Assembly (NCBI RefSeq): GCF_016463975.1
Contig: NZ_JAEMNX010000002.1
Coordinates: 372,001-436,000, forward strand
Direction: 5' to 3'
Source: Marinomonas transparens
Lineage (GTDB): Bacteria > Pseudomonadota > Gammaproteobacteria > Pseudomonadales > Marinomonadaceae
Length of the DNA stretch: 64,000 nucleotides
Shown: one piece after another, positions 1 through 9,634 of the stretch
How positions within the stretch are numbered: the stretch's first letter is position 1
Layout: each line of letters opens with the position of its first letter
The notes under the pieces: generated by a model
Seen by the model: the letters and a program-made list of their open reading frames with translations, nothing else
The model's database searches: none
What the model was told of the DNA's origin: nothing
Translations under genes and position numbers: made by a program

Positions 1-572
1 CAGAAAACGCCTCCGTTTCTGCTTTTTATGGCTGCCCTGCAGGCTGGGGATGCCAAATATCCAGTACCAATCTATTTCAGGCGCTAAAGCTTCAAGAGTC
101 AGGCTTTGAATTAATCAACCCAGGGTCATCAGCCGCGTTATCTGGTTCCTTAAGTCGTGCTTATGAGCGTAAACAACCTTGGTTTGGCTACTACTGGGGC
201 CCCTCTGCTGTGCTAGGAAAATACGACATGGTAAGAGTAGATTTTGGTTCTGGTGTGGATAAAGAACACTTCATCAATTGCATCAGCAAAGAAGACTGTC
301 TAGAACCCAAAGTAACCATGTACCCATCAGCAGTCAGTTACAGTGTTACAACCTCGGCATTTGCCAAAAGAGCCCCGGATGCTTACACCTACCTTACAAA
401 ACGTACTTTCACCAATGCTCAAATGAATGCCCTACTTGCCTGGATGGAAGAAAACCAAGCGGATGGACAATATGCAGCGGAGAACTTTCTACTTAACCAT
501 CAAGAAATTTGGTCACAATGGGTGAGCAAAGACATAAAAACAAAACTTGAGAAAGCCCTCGATAAACTTTAA
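1..572 (+). CDS. Glycine betaine/proline betaine ABC transporter substrate-binding protein, C-terminal part (partial)
   Basis: The reading frame is open from the left edge (first full codon at base 3) to a TAA at 572, so the N-terminus and signal peptide lie outside the window. The visible 189 residues resemble the OpuAC/ProX periplasmic binding domain. They include a PAGWGC segment, a GSSAALSGSL stretch, an aromatic PWFGYYWGP motif of the kind that cages quaternary ammonium groups, and a Cys pair near ISKEDC. By family it would capture betaine-type osmolytes for an ABC importer, which suits a marine cell. The permease and ATPase genes, if present, must lie upstream. A choline or carnitine ligand is possible. 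Confidence 0.82.
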   Translation, partial: ENASVSAFYGCPAGWGCQISSTNLFQALKLQESGFELINPGSSAALSGSLSRAYERKQPWFGYYWGPSAVLGKYDMVRVDFGSGVDKEHFINCISKEDCLEPKVTMYPSAVSYSVTTSAFAKRAPDAYTYLTKRTFTNAQMNALLAWMEENQADGQYAAENFLLNHQEIWSQWVSKDIKTKLEKALDKL

Positions 573-585
573 TAAATTTAAAAAC

Positions 586-621
586 AAAAAATGGCCGCAA
601 TTTTCACAGCGGCCATTTTTT
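586..621. terminator. Bidirectional rho-independent terminator
   Basis: An 8-bp perfect stem (ATGGCCGC / GCGGCCAT) with a ten-base loop is flanked by an A-run on the left and a T-run on the right. It therefore works in both directions, between the convergent betaine-binding gene (+) and dapB (-). Confidence 0.85.
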
Positions 622-644
622 ATGATAACAATACACAAGCTCGT

Positions 645-1531
<887 letters not shown>

Positions 1532-1550
1532 ATTTTATTTATTCAAAGTC

Positions 1551-2573
1551 TTAGAATATTTCACTCGGTTCCAAATCAAAACCTAGTAAGTCTTCATCTG
1601 AATCCTCGTCAGCACTAAACAGATCAAGTTCAATCACACCATCATTAAACAAGTCATCAGTGGTTGGCTGCACTTCTGGTCGAGACAAATCATTCTGTTT
1701 AATCACCAGTTCCACTCGACGGTTTGTCGCGCGATGAGCTGACGTATCATTAGGGACCAAAGGACGAGTATCCGCATAGCCAGTCACTGCAAATCGATTT
1801 TGCTCCAACTCTCCAGTAGCAAACAATTCCTCTGCAACAGCAATCGCACGGGCAGAGGATAACTGCCAATTCGATTTGAAACGCGCTGTCTCTATTGGCA
1901 CATTATCCGTATGCCCCTCTACGGCAATGCTACCTTCAAGGCCAACTAATACTTCACGCACCAAATCGATAACGGGAATAAAATCATAATTCAGTTCCGC
2001 TGAGCCCGATTCAAAAGAGCCTTGATCTTTTAGTCGTATAGTAATCGTCTGTTCTTGCGTTTCAATTTCTACCGTTCCCTTAGAAACCTCTTCTCGCAGT
2101 ACCGAAGCAATTTGCTTGGCATCCTCTTCCGTTTGTTGGATCTGCTTTTCTCTTTCTAGATCTGCCTTAGATTTATCAACAAAAGTATCTGGCGACGGCG
2201 AGCCAGCTCCATCCTTCTCATTTATTTCTGCTGAATCAGGTTTACAGAGAACTTCGAGCGTATTGTCTTGGGTATCATCAGCATCCTGGCGAACCTCATT
2301 AATCGGTGTAGGTTCCGGTCGTGCAGGACTAAATTCTTGAGCAATGATAGAAGTCCCCATGGGAATCGAATCTGCTTTTATTTCTTTCTGCACACCAAAT
2401 GCTTCGCGCATAGAACCAGCAAGTTGCTTGAACTTCAACACATCCATTTCAGCAAATGACAATAAAAGTACGAAGAAGCACATTAACAGCGACATAAGGT
2501 CGGCAAACGTCCCCATGTAAGCTGGTAAGCCCTCTATACATTCGGGGCACTCTGACTCTTCTTCATCACTCAT
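1551..2573 (-). CDS. pomB: Flagellar motor stator protein PomB (MotB family)
   Basis: This 340-residue protein has the MotB/PomB plan. A short acidic cytoplasmic tail with a CPEC motif is followed by one membrane helix (about residues 20-42) containing MGTFADLMS; Asp25 is the expected ion-carrying residue. A low-complexity periplasmic linker leads to an OmpA-like peptidoglycan-binding domain (about 180-290, with VEGHTDNVP and RATNRRVELV). The start has the classic MSDEEE tail. It is the downstream gene of a pair with pomA, 38 bp apart, and is followed by a terminator. The acidic C-terminal extension after the OmpA domain is longer than usual. The helix sequence resembles sodium-driven PomB more than proton-driven MotB, but ion choice is inferred. 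Confidence 0.93.
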   Translation of the reverse strand: MSDEEESECPECIEGLPAYMGTFADLMSLLMCFFVLLLSFAEMDVLKFKQLAGSMREAFGVQKEIKADSIPMGTSIIAQEFSPARPEPTPINEVRQDADDTQDNTLEVLCKPDSAEINEKDGAGSPSPDTFVDKSKADLEREKQIQQTEEDAKQIASVLREEVSKGTVEIETQEQTITIRLKDQGSFESGSAELNYDFIPVIDLVREVLVGLEGSIAVEGHTDNVPIETARFKSNWQLSSARAIAVAEELFATGELEQNRFAVTGYADTRPLVPNDTSAHRATNRRVELVIKQNDLSRPEVQPTTDDLFNDGVIELDLFSADEDSDEDLLGFDLEPSEIF

Positions 2574-2611
2574 TATTATTGAATCCGTTTACATCTTAAA
2601 CTTATTAAAGA

Positions 2612-3367
2612 TTATTCACGCTCAGTGCGTTTACCTTCAGCAATATAGGCTTTAAGAGAACCATCAAGTATACGAGGGTTCTGGCCTGACTGAATCGCTA
2701 AGAGAGCATCCAAAATCAACTTCTGGCAAAGTAATTCTTCTTCTGCACGATTAGCAAGCTTTGCGCTAATAGGCAAACACACCATATTGGCTAACATGGC
2801 GCCATATAGAGTCGTCAATAGTGCAACCGCCATCGCAGGACCAATGGATTTGGGGTCATCCATATTTGCCAGCATTTGCACCAAACCGACCAAAGTCCCT
2901 ATCATTCCCATGGCAGGACCAACATCTCCGTAGGCTTTGAAAAGTTTGGCGCCATTATCATGGCGAGTATAAGACTGGTTCATTTCTTTACTGAGCTGAC
3001 TTTTCACCACACTACCATCATGGCCATCAACCAACATTTGAATCCCCTTCGATAAGAAAGGGTGACCGACTTCCTTTCCTTCCAATGACAACAACCCCCC
3101 TTTACGCGCCTCATCGGCCAAACCGTAAATTTCGTCGACTAACGTATCTAACGGAACACTTTTAAACATGAAAGCTTTTGCTGCAACTTTACCTGCACCA
3201 AGAAACTGACTAAGCGGATACTGCATCAAAACAACAAAGGTAGAACCAATCAAAACAATCAGGGTTGAGGCTACGTCTAAAAACATTCCCGCAGAACCAC
3301 CAACAAAGATGGCGGCAATAACAATGGCAAAAGAGCCAATCAATCCTAATAACGTTGCGATATCCAC
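2612..3367 (-). CDS. pomA: Flagellar motor stator protein PomA (MotA family)
   Basis: PomA forms the stator channel around PomB and pushes on the rotor. The 251 residues show four membrane helices (about 3-24, 30-50, 150-168, 180-203). The cytoplasmic loop carries the charged rotor-contact residues R88, K89, E96 and E99, at the same positions described for Vibrio PomA. The family signature GPAMGMIGTLVGLVQML is present at about 150-166. The gene starts MDIATLLGLIG as in sodium-type stators and is first in the pomA-pomB unit. No other flagellar genes lie in the window, so the rest of the motor is encoded elsewhere. Confidence 0.94.
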   Translation of the reverse strand: MDIATLLGLIGSFAIVIAAIFVGGSAGMFLDVASTLIVLIGSTFVVLMQYPLSQFLGAGKVAAKAFMFKSVPLDTLVDEIYGLADEARKGGLLSLEGKEVGHPFLSKGIQMLVDGHDGSVVKSQLSKEMNQSYTRHDNGAKLFKAYGDVGPAMGMIGTLVGLVQMLANMDDPKSIGPAMAVALLTTLYGAMLANMVCLPISAKLANRAEEELLCQKLILDALLAIQSGQNPRILDGSLKAYIAEGKRTERE

Positions 3368-3541
3368 ACACGTCTCCCGACAAAAAAAGCTATAATACGA
3401 TTAGAGTGTATCTAATTTTAAACGAAAGAGCCGACAAGGGTGACACATTCTTGCGCTATTTTTGTAATTATCATCTGCATACCCTCGAAGAGTGAGTCAT
3501 TTTCTGTTAAAAAATGTAGGTTCAAAATAAGAGTAATCACC

Positions 3542-3784
3542 ATGTCCAGGAAAAACAGCGTTCGCCATTTCGAAGATAACCTAAATGAACTAGACATCCT
3601 TATAAATCAATTAGAGTCAAACCAGCTCTCTCTTGAGGATGCCTTGAAAGCATTTGAAAAGGGCGTCAAGCTGAGTCAAGATTGCCAATCGGTTTTAACG
3701 CAAGCCGAGCAAAAAGTTCAAATCCTTCTTGAGAAACAAGATGGTGAACACCTAGAAATTTTTGACCCGGAATCTAATTCGTGA
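3542..3784 (+). CDS. xseB: Exodeoxyribonuclease VII small subunit
   Basis: XseB is the small subunit of exonuclease VII, which degrades single-stranded DNA with XseA. The 80-residue protein has the family core [17 protein letters not shown] followed by [17 protein letters not shown], and ends in a coiled C-terminus. I start at the ATG at 3542, preceded by AAGAG; an in-frame start 34 codons earlier would add an unrelated hydrophobic leader. It is the first gene of xseB-ispA-dxs, and its TGA overlaps the ispA GTG by 4 bp, implying coupled translation. xseA is not nearby. Confidence 0.93.
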   Translation: MSRKNSVRHFEDNLNELDILINQLESNQLSLEDALKAFEKGVKLSQDCQSVLTQAEQKVQILLEKQDGEHLEIFDPESNS

Positions 3785-4662
3785 CTCTAAACGATTTTTC
3801 ACAATACGCCAGCAACCGTGTCGACCAATATCTAAAGCAAAAATTAGACCTATACAACCCAGCCTTAACTTTGCAAACCGCCATGGAATACAGTCTGTTT
3901 AATGGCGGGAAACGGGTAAGACCAATGCTAGCCTATGCCACGGCTTCATTGTTTGGCGAAGCAAATAGCTTAACAGATGCCAGTGCGGCCGCAATTGAAT
4001 CAATACATGCCTACTCGCTTATCCATGATGACTTACCTGCTATGGATGATGACGACCTAAGGCGAGGCAAAGCAACTTGTCATATTCAGTTCAACGAGGC
4101 TACGGCCATTTTAGCGGGCGATGCCCTACAAACTTTTGCCTTTGAACTACTCAGTGACAAACAACATAAAAATGCTCAACAACAAATCATTTTAATTCAA
4201 GAGCTTGCTAAAGCTTCTGGCCGCCATGGCATGGTCACAGGTCAAATGATTGATCTATCAAACGTGGGCAAAAACATCGACATCAAAGCTCTAGAGCAAA
4301 TGCACCAGCATAAAACGGGGGCATTAATCCGAGCCAGTGTACGAATGGGAGCAATTAGTACTGGAGCTGAAAACCTTGATCAACTAACGTCATTGGATAT
4401 CTATGCCAATGCCATAGGTTTGGCTTTCCAAGTCCAAGATGACATCATTGATATTACCAGTGATACAGAGACACTAGGAAAGACACAATTCTCTGACGAA
4501 GAAGCAAACAAACCGACTTACCCTAAATTACTCGGTTTGAAAGGTGCACAGGAACTTGCCCAAGCTTTATATGGAAAAGCCATTGAATCTGTTTCCCCCT
4601 TTGGCGATAAAGCTCAACCTCTAGTTCAGCTGGCAAACTATATTATTGGTCGCAACCACTGA
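3781..4662 (+). CDS. ispA: (2E,6E)-farnesyl diphosphate synthase
   Basis: IspA condenses isopentenyl diphosphate with DMAPP and then geranyl diphosphate to make farnesyl diphosphate, the cytoplasmic precursor of undecaprenyl phosphate and quinones. The 293 residues contain the first aspartate-rich motif DDLPAMDD (83-90), the basic segment LRRGKATCH, and the second motif [20 protein letters not shown] near residue 42 binds diphosphate. Translation starts at GTG 3781, inside the xseB stop codon. The length matches the short-chain bacterial enzymes, and the dxs neighbour makes the precursor for the same pathway. Confidence 0.95.
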   Translation: MTLNDFSQYASNRVDQYLKQKLDLYNPALTLQTAMEYSLFNGGKRVRPMLAYATASLFGEANSLTDASAAAIESIHAYSLIHDDLPAMDDDDLRRGKATCHIQFNEATAILAGDALQTFAFELLSDKQHKNAQQQIILIQELAKASGRHGMVTGQMIDLSNVGKNIDIKALEQMHQHKTGALIRASVRMGAISTGAENLDQLTSLDIYANAIGLAFQVQDDIIDITSDTETLGKTQFSDEEANKPTYPKLLGLKGAQELAQALYGKAIESVSPFGDKAQPLVQLANYIIGRNH

Positions 4663-4713
4663 TATACTTAGCCATTTTTTAGATTAACTAAAGAAGTGAC
4701 CTTACTGGTGCCC

Positions 4714-6591
4714 ATGTTCGAAGAAATACCAACCTCGCGACCTGACACGCCGCTACTTGATCAAGTCGATACACCGGCTGATTTGCGTGCTTTTAAAAAA
4801 GAGCAATTGCCAACCCTTGTCCGAGAATTACGTGAATTCATGCTATACAGCGTCGGCCAAACAGGCGGACACTTCGGTGCTGGGCTAGGCGTTATTGAGC
4901 TAACCGTTGCGCTGCACTACCTATATAACACACCTGAGGATCGCATCGTTTGGGACGTAGGCCATCAGGCTTATCCCCATAAAATACTCACAGGGCGCCG
5001 CGAAGCACTGCTTAATATTCGCCAAGAAAATGGCATATCTGGATTTCCAAAACGTGATGAAAGTGAGTTCGACACCTTCGGTGTGGGCCATTCAAGCACT
5101 TCCATCGGCGCAGCCTTAGGCATGTCTTTGGCCGCGCGCCAGCTTAAAACGGGCCGTAAAGCCGTAGCAATTATTGGCGACGGTGCCATGTCCGCAGGTA
5201 TGGCTTTTGAAGCGCTTAACCATGCAGGCGATGTAAAAGCAGATATGCTGGTCATCCTAAATGACAATGAAATGTCCATCTCGAAACCCGTTGGTGCTCT
5301 GTCCAGCTATTTCGCGCGCATTTGGGCGAGTAAAACCTACGATCATATTCGTGAAGGTGGCCGCAAGGTCTTCTCTGGTTTACCCTCCGCATTAGAATTG
5401 GCTCGTAAAGCCGAAGAACATATGAAAGGCATGGTATCGCCAGGCATGATGTTTGAAGAATTAGGCTTCAATTATATTGGTCCAATTGATGGCCATGATA
5501 TGGACCATCTACTAACGACGATAGACAACTTAAAAGACAGAAAAGGCCCACAATTTCTTCATGTTATAACCAAAAAAGGCAAAGGTTTTGAGCCAGCTGA
5601 AGGTGATCCAATTGGTTATCACGCCATAAATAAGATCGAACCAGACCCAAAACCCAATGCACCACAAAGTAAGTTGCCCAAGTACTGTAACGTATTTGGA
5701 CAGTGGGTTTGTGATGCCGCAGAGCAAGACGACAAACTTGTGGCTATCACGCCAGCCATGAAAGAAGGCTCTGACCTAATCGACTTTGCAGAACGCTTTC
5801 CCGATAGATACTTTGATGTTGCCATCGCAGAACAACATGCAGTAACACTGGCCGCAGGCATGGCCTGTGATGGTGTTAAACCTGTTGTAGCCATCTACTC
5901 AACTTTTTTACAGCGCGCTTATGACCAACTCATCCATGATGTTGCCCTGCAAAATCTTGATGTGCTATTCGCCATCGATCGCGCCGGTTTAGTCGGCGAA
6001 GATGGCCCAACTCATGCAGGTGTTTACGACTTAAGCTACCTACGCTGTATTCCAAATATGATCGTAATGGCACCATCTGACGAAAATGAATGTCGAAAAA
6101 TGCTGCAAACAGGTTATCAATACCAAGGGCCAGCAGCAGTACGTTACCCTCGCGGTACAGGCCTTGGAGTCGATATTGAAGCCAAGCTAACCCTGCTCGA
6201 AATAGGTAAATCTCGTACTTTACGCACAGGGCGATCTGGCATTGTCATTTGTGGTTTTGGTCGACCGACCCACGACGCCTTACAAGCTGCAGAAAAGTTC
6301 GATGCAAGTTTACTTGATATGCGTTTTGTCAAACCCATTGATGAAGAAGCACTGCTAGCACAGCAGGGTGCCAAGCTCATTGTCACTGTCGAAGAAAACG
6401 CCGTTATGGGCGGAGCAGGCTCTGCGGTGAGTGAGTTCTTGTTAGCTAACAACATACAAGTGCCTACCCTGCATATCGGTCTACCAGATCAATACGAAGA
6501 GCACGCTAGTCATGCTTCTATGCTTAAACGCGTCGGATTAGATGCCGAAGGCATCTTAGTCGCTATAGAAAAAAAACTATCTAGCCTCTAA
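4714..6591 (+). CDS. dxs: 1-deoxy-D-xylulose-5-phosphate synthase
   Basis: Dxs joins pyruvate and glyceraldehyde-3-phosphate using thiamine diphosphate, the entry step of the MEP isoprenoid pathway. It shows the [10 protein letters not shown] motif with the catalytic His (residue 53), the cofactor site [14 protein letters not shown] to NDNEMSIS (155-190), a central Pyr domain with [13 protein letters not shown], and a transketolase C-domain. I prefer the ATG at 4714 (625 residues). In-frame GTG codons at 4696 and 4708 are alternatives, and the AAAGAAG ribosome binding site at about 4688-4695 does not decide between them. It is the last gene of xseB-ispA-dxs and is followed by a terminator. 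Confidence 0.95.
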   Translation: MFEEIPTSRPDTPLLDQVDTPADLRAFKKEQLPTLVRELREFMLYSVGQTGGHFGAGLGVIELTVALHYLYNTPEDRIVWDVGHQAYPHKILTGRREALLNIRQENGISGFPKRDESEFDTFGVGHSSTSIGAALGMSLAARQLKTGRKAVAIIGDGAMSAGMAFEALNHAGDVKADMLVILNDNEMSISKPVGALSSYFARIWASKTYDHIREGGRKVFSGLPSALELARKAEEHMKGMVSPGMMFEELGFNYIGPIDGHDMDHLLTTIDNLKDRKGPQFLHVITKKGKGFEPAEGDPIGYHAINKIEPDPKPNAPQSKLPKYCNVFGQWVCDAAEQDDKLVAITPAMKEGSDLIDFAERFPDRYFDVAIAEQHAVTLAAGMACDGVKPVVAIYSTFLQRAYDQLIHDVALQNLDVLFAIDRAGLVGEDGPTHAGVYDLSYLRCIPNMIVMAPSDENECRKMLQTGYQYQGPAAVRYPRGTGLGVDIEAKLTLLEIGKSRTLRTGRSGIVICGFGRPTHDALQAAEKFDASLLDMRFVKPIDEEALLAQQGAKLIVTVEENAVMGGAGSAVSEFLLANNIQVPTLHIGLPDQYEEHASHASMLKRVGLDAEGILVAIEKKLSSL

Positions 6592-6599
6592 ATATCACC

Positions 6600-6636
6600 A
6601 AGAGTGCCAATCTCATTGGCACTCTTTCATTCTTTA
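6600..6636 (+). terminator. Rho-independent terminator after dxs
   Basis: A perfect 12-bp stem (AAGAGTGCCAAT / ATTGGCACTCTT) with a CTC loop is followed by a T-rich stretch. It closes the xseB-ispA-dxs unit. Confidence 0.88.
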
Positions 6637-6784
6637 AGCCCCTTGATATAAATTTTTTAATTCAACCATTTCATAAAAAATCGTTTTCCCTGCATCCAAA
6701 CCCCTCATTCAGTTCGTTCCTATAGGTGAGTTCAAAAGAGCTCTCGCTGTTTCAGAAATTCACCCTACTAAATAGGAAAACACC

Positions 6785-7216
6785 ATGAATATTAAAACCC
6801 TTATGCTCACCTCTCTTCTTTCCGTTATTGTATTAAGTGCCTGTTCATCAAAAGGTTATGCTGGCGGATATGCCAATAGCACAACGTATAAAGCCAACTC
6901 GGTCGTTAGCCTAGTAGATACTTCTATTGGTAAAGTATTTGCGACAGCAAACGGTAAAACACTGTATACCTTCAAAGTTGATGAAGAAGCAAAATCTCAC
7001 TGCTATGATGGTTGCTCTGCTATTTGGATCCCCTTTGAGGCACAAAAAAATGCTAAAACATGGGGAGAATTCACGGTAAACAAACGTGACGACGGTATTT
7101 TACAGTGGGCATACAAAAACCAACCACTCTATACTTGGAGTGGTGACAGTAAAAAAGGCGATACCAAAGGAAATGGTGCTAAAAACGTATGGTTCGCTCT
7201 CTTAAAAAATCAATAA
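6785..7216 (+). CDS. Predicted lipoprotein with secreted-repeat (COG4315/PF03640-like) domain
   Basis: The 143-residue product has a lipoprotein signal peptide ending in the lipobox LSAC (Cys20), then a single globular domain. The pattern GKVFATANGKTLYTF ... CYDGC ... LYTWSGDSKKGDTKGNG is typical of the small secreted-repeat lipoprotein family, with a Cys pair at CYDGC. Its biochemical role is unknown. It is followed within 16 bp by an ECF sigma factor and its anti-sigma factor, so it is probably co-transcribed and may be a target or sensor of that pair. The assignment to the family rests on motif memory. Confidence 0.8.
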   Translation: MNIKTLMLTSLLSVIVLSACSSKGYAGGYANSTTYKANSVVSLVDTSIGKVFATANGKTLYTFKVDEEAKSHCYDGCSAIWIPFEAQKNAKTWGEFTVNKRDDGILQWAYKNQPLYTWSGDSKKGDTKGNGAKNVWFALLKNQ

Positions 7217-7232
7217 CGAGGCTTTTTCATTC

Positions 7233-7772
7233 TTGACTAATGATGCTTGGAAACGAGAAGTAGAACAGGCGCTGGCGCAAGTAAAACTGCAACATCAGCC
7301 GTCTTTTGAAAAACTCTATGAGTTAACAAATGCTAAATTGTATGGCCTGGTATTAAAAATCATACCAGACCAAGCATTAGCCACTGATGCTTTACAAGAG
7401 GCTTACCATAAGATTTGGCTCAATGCAGAACAACATAGAGCGGATCTAGGCTCCGCTTGGTCTTGGCTGTGTCAATTAACTCGTAACCAAGCAATCGATC
7501 GTGTTCGTCAACGGCAGCGCTTACAAGAAACCAGTGATGAAGAAGTTCCAGAGGCTTTTAGTGAAAGTGAAGCAACCCTGTGGCCTGAGCACATTGACCT
7601 AAATCGATGTTTACAAACCATCAGAGCAGAACAACAAAATGTGATCGTTCATGCTTATGTGTATGGCTCGTCTCATTCTGAGCTGGTAAAAAAATTTGAC
7701 GCGCCACTAGGTACGTTGAAATCGTGGATACGACGTGGGTTGAAGGAGTTACGCGAATGTTTAGAAGCCTAA
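7233..7772 (+). CDS. ECF-type RNA polymerase sigma-70 factor
   Basis: The 179 residues hold a sigma-70 region 2 (about 22-95, including DALQEAYHKIWLN and WLCQLTRNQAIDRVRQRQR) and a region 4 helix-turn-helix (about 130-177, LVKKFDAPLGTLKSWIRRGL). There is no region 1 or 3, as in extracytoplasmic-function factors. Translation appears to start at TTG 7233, 11 bases after CGAGG; no in-frame ATG precedes region 2. The gene overlaps the downstream anti-sigma gene by 16 bp. Its closest functional class is the SigK/RskA-type pair seen in many proteobacteria; its regulon cannot be told from the window. Confidence 0.88.
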   Translation: MTNDAWKREVEQALAQVKLQHQPSFEKLYELTNAKLYGLVLKIIPDQALATDALQEAYHKIWLNAEQHRADLGSAWSWLCQLTRNQAIDRVRQRQRLQETSDEEVPEAFSESEATLWPEHIDLNRCLQTIRAEQQNVIVHAYVYGSSHSELVKKFDAPLGTLKSWIRRGLKELRECLEA

Positions 7773-8509
7773 AATACCAAAACCCCGTCGTTCGCGAACA
7801 CTTGGCTGGACAATACGCCATGGGACTATTGAGCAATCAGGTAAAAAAGCGAGTAGAAGCTTTTATAAAGTACGATGCCACTTTTGAGCAAGAAGTCATC
7901 CACTGGCAAGTACGACTAGCACCTTTAAACGAGATTCCGGAAGAAGTGCCGGCTCCAGCTGGCTTAAAGCAAAAGGTCTTAGCCCGAATTCAAAGCGAAA
8001 ACCAAGCCCCTTCAAGTACTTTATTAGAACAAGTGATGATTTGGTGGAAGTCCGTTTTGCTATGGCAAGGGGCTGCGTTTGCTTCTATTACAGCATTAAT
8101 CATATTCATTACCATGCCATTTAACTCCCCCACTCAACAAACAACATCCACTGGCACCTTATCTTACCTTGCTGTCATGCAGTCACAGCAGGCCTCAACG
8201 GAGCCCCCACTCGTTATTAGCGCCTATTCAAAAACAGAGAAATCTCCCTCGCGTTTAGAGTTTCGCTGGAACGAGCGAACACCGAACCAAGACCTAAGTA
8301 ATGCCACACTTTGGGCAATTGAACGGGAGACTGGCAGTTTCATTCAGCTGACTAAATTGGCAGTAGGAATCAAGAAAATGAATTTAACCGCTGCGCAATG
8401 GAAAGCCGTAAATAATAGCCTTGAACTGATTGTTGTCGATGGCGACAGCCTAAGCTCACGAGTTTTATTGCGAGGTACCTGTTTACAACTGGCTAACTGG
8501 GTGAGCTAA
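7757..8509 (+). CDS. Anti-sigma factor, RskA-like membrane protein
   Basis: The 250-residue protein begins with a cytoplasmic helical domain (REHLAGQYAMGLLSNQV, the usual anti-sigma-K N-terminal pattern). A single membrane helix follows at about 100-121 (VLLWQGAAFASITALIIFIT), then a periplasmic C-terminal domain of about 125 residues. By family it would hold the upstream ECF sigma factor at the membrane. I start at the ATG at 7757 with AAGGAG eight bases upstream; this overlaps the sigma gene by 16 bp and implies coupled expression. The zinc-binding HxxxC motif of ZAS anti-sigma factors is absent. Confidence 0.82.
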   Translation: MFRSLKYQNPVVREHLAGQYAMGLLSNQVKKRVEAFIKYDATFEQEVIHWQVRLAPLNEIPEEVPAPAGLKQKVLARIQSENQAPSSTLLEQVMIWWKSVLLWQGAAFASITALIIFITMPFNSPTQQTTSTGTLSYLAVMQSQQASTEPPLVISAYSKTEKSPSRLEFRWNERTPNQDLSNATLWAIERETGSFIQLTKLAVGIKKMNLTAAQWKAVNNSLELIVVDGDSLSSRVLLRGTCLQLANWVS

Positions 8510-8568
8510 GAGAGCTCATGCTAGTTTTTAATGCAATAAAAGACATTTAATTTATGGAGTAAAGGACG

Positions 8569-9297
8569 ATGGCTTCAGACATCATATTGATTAGAGGGTT
8601 ATTTCGCGGAAAGTATCATTGGGGGGCATTTCCTGACACCCTACAAAGCTTTTTTCCAAATCAAAATGTCATCAGTGTTGATATTCCAGGTGCAGGGGAT
8701 TTATTTTTTCAAGACTCCCCTTCCTCTATAGAAGGTATGGTTGAAAGTATTCGATCACAATTAAACAGATCTAAAAAATTCAATATTATCTCAATCTCAA
8801 TGGGTGGCATGATTGCCCTAAAATGGGCTGAGCTCTACCCAGAAGAAGTTGATCACCTAGTTTGCATCAACACCAATGCAAAAGGTTTTAGTCCTTTCTA
8901 TCACCGTCTTATATTAAAAAACTACGTGACTATTTTGCGCGCACTATTCTCCTCCCCGCACCAAAAAGAAAGGTTAATTTATTCTATGGTGTCTAATAAG
9001 GCATTGGATGTAAAAGTGATAGAAGACTGGGTAGCCATTAATCAAGCACACCCAATGAGAAGAAAAAATTTTTTCCGTCAGTTCTCAGCGGCGCTAAAGT
9101 TCGAAGCAGAAAAACCAAACTGCAAATTACTCTTTATTTCATCCCGCTTAGATAGATTAGTCAGCTATAAAGCCACTCAAGCCATCGCAAAAAAATGGAA
9201 CGAAACGCTTATAGAAAACCCATTGGATGGTCACGATATCCCATTAGATAACCCAGAGTGGCTATGTCAGCAATTAGTTAAATGGATAAAGGATTAA
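8569..9297 (+). CDS. Alpha/beta-fold hydrolase
   Basis: A 242-residue alpha/beta hydrolase. It has an oxyanion-hole segment after strand 3 (ILIRGLFRGKYHWG), a nucleophile elbow SISMGG, an acid residue in SSRLDRLVS and a catalytic His in LDGHDIPLDNPEW. The elbow reads S-x-S-x-G instead of the usual G-x-S-x-G, which is a tolerated variant. It has no signal peptide, so it is probably cytoplasmic. The substrate is unknown; esterase or thioesterase activity would be typical. It follows the sigma/anti-sigma genes by 59 bp with its own GGAG site, so it may or may not belong to that unit. Confidence 0.82.
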   Translation: MASDIILIRGLFRGKYHWGAFPDTLQSFFPNQNVISVDIPGAGDLFFQDSPSSIEGMVESIRSQLNRSKKFNIISISMGGMIALKWAELYPEEVDHLVCINTNAKGFSPFYHRLILKNYVTILRALFSSPHQKERLIYSMVSNKALDVKVIEDWVAINQAHPMRRKNFFRQFSAALKFEAEKPNCKLLFISSRLDRLVSYKATQAIAKKWNETLIENPLDGHDIPLDNPEWLCQQLVKWIKD

Positions 9298-9570
9298 CCT
9301 TAGCTAACCGCCGTTACCCTTAAGATAGTTAACTACCTAATTCCTCAACAGCCCCAATACAATAAGCCAGCTATTAAAACGTCCATGGGGCAAACATAGT
9401 AATTGCCAGCCCAAGCACGTTAACTAGAACAAGAAGCAACCTCTTAACCCTATAGACATTTGTAGAATAAGACACTTGATAGCTTCTCTACACTAAACCA
9501 CATGCTAAAAACCGTTAACAATATAAAGTGTCATGAAAATAGATAACGCCTTTCTGTCAATTTTTCTACC
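9298..9570. other. Intergenic stretch without recognised genes
   Basis: AT-rich DNA between the hydrolase and the metal transporter. I see no convincing ORF, RNA gene or terminator in it; the promoter and Fur-like box at its right end are listed separately. Confidence 0.5.
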
Positions 9571-9617
9571 TTGTCTTGCATAACCACATACATATAAACG
9601 ATAATCATTTGCAAATG
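9571..9617 (+). promoter_or_regulatory. Sigma-70 promoter with overlapping Fur-like box
   Basis: TTGTCT (9571-9576) and TATAAA (9593-9598) are 16 bases apart. Bases 9594-9612 match the Fur consensus at about 13 of 19 positions, with the core GATAATCATT exact. The core runs into a perfect 12-bp palindrome CATTTGCAAATG (9606-9617). A repressor bound here would cover the -10 element. Fur is the first choice; a Mn-responsive Mur-type Fur protein would recognise similar DNA. Confidence 0.6.
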
Positions 9618-9634
9618 AATTATGTTTTTTACTT

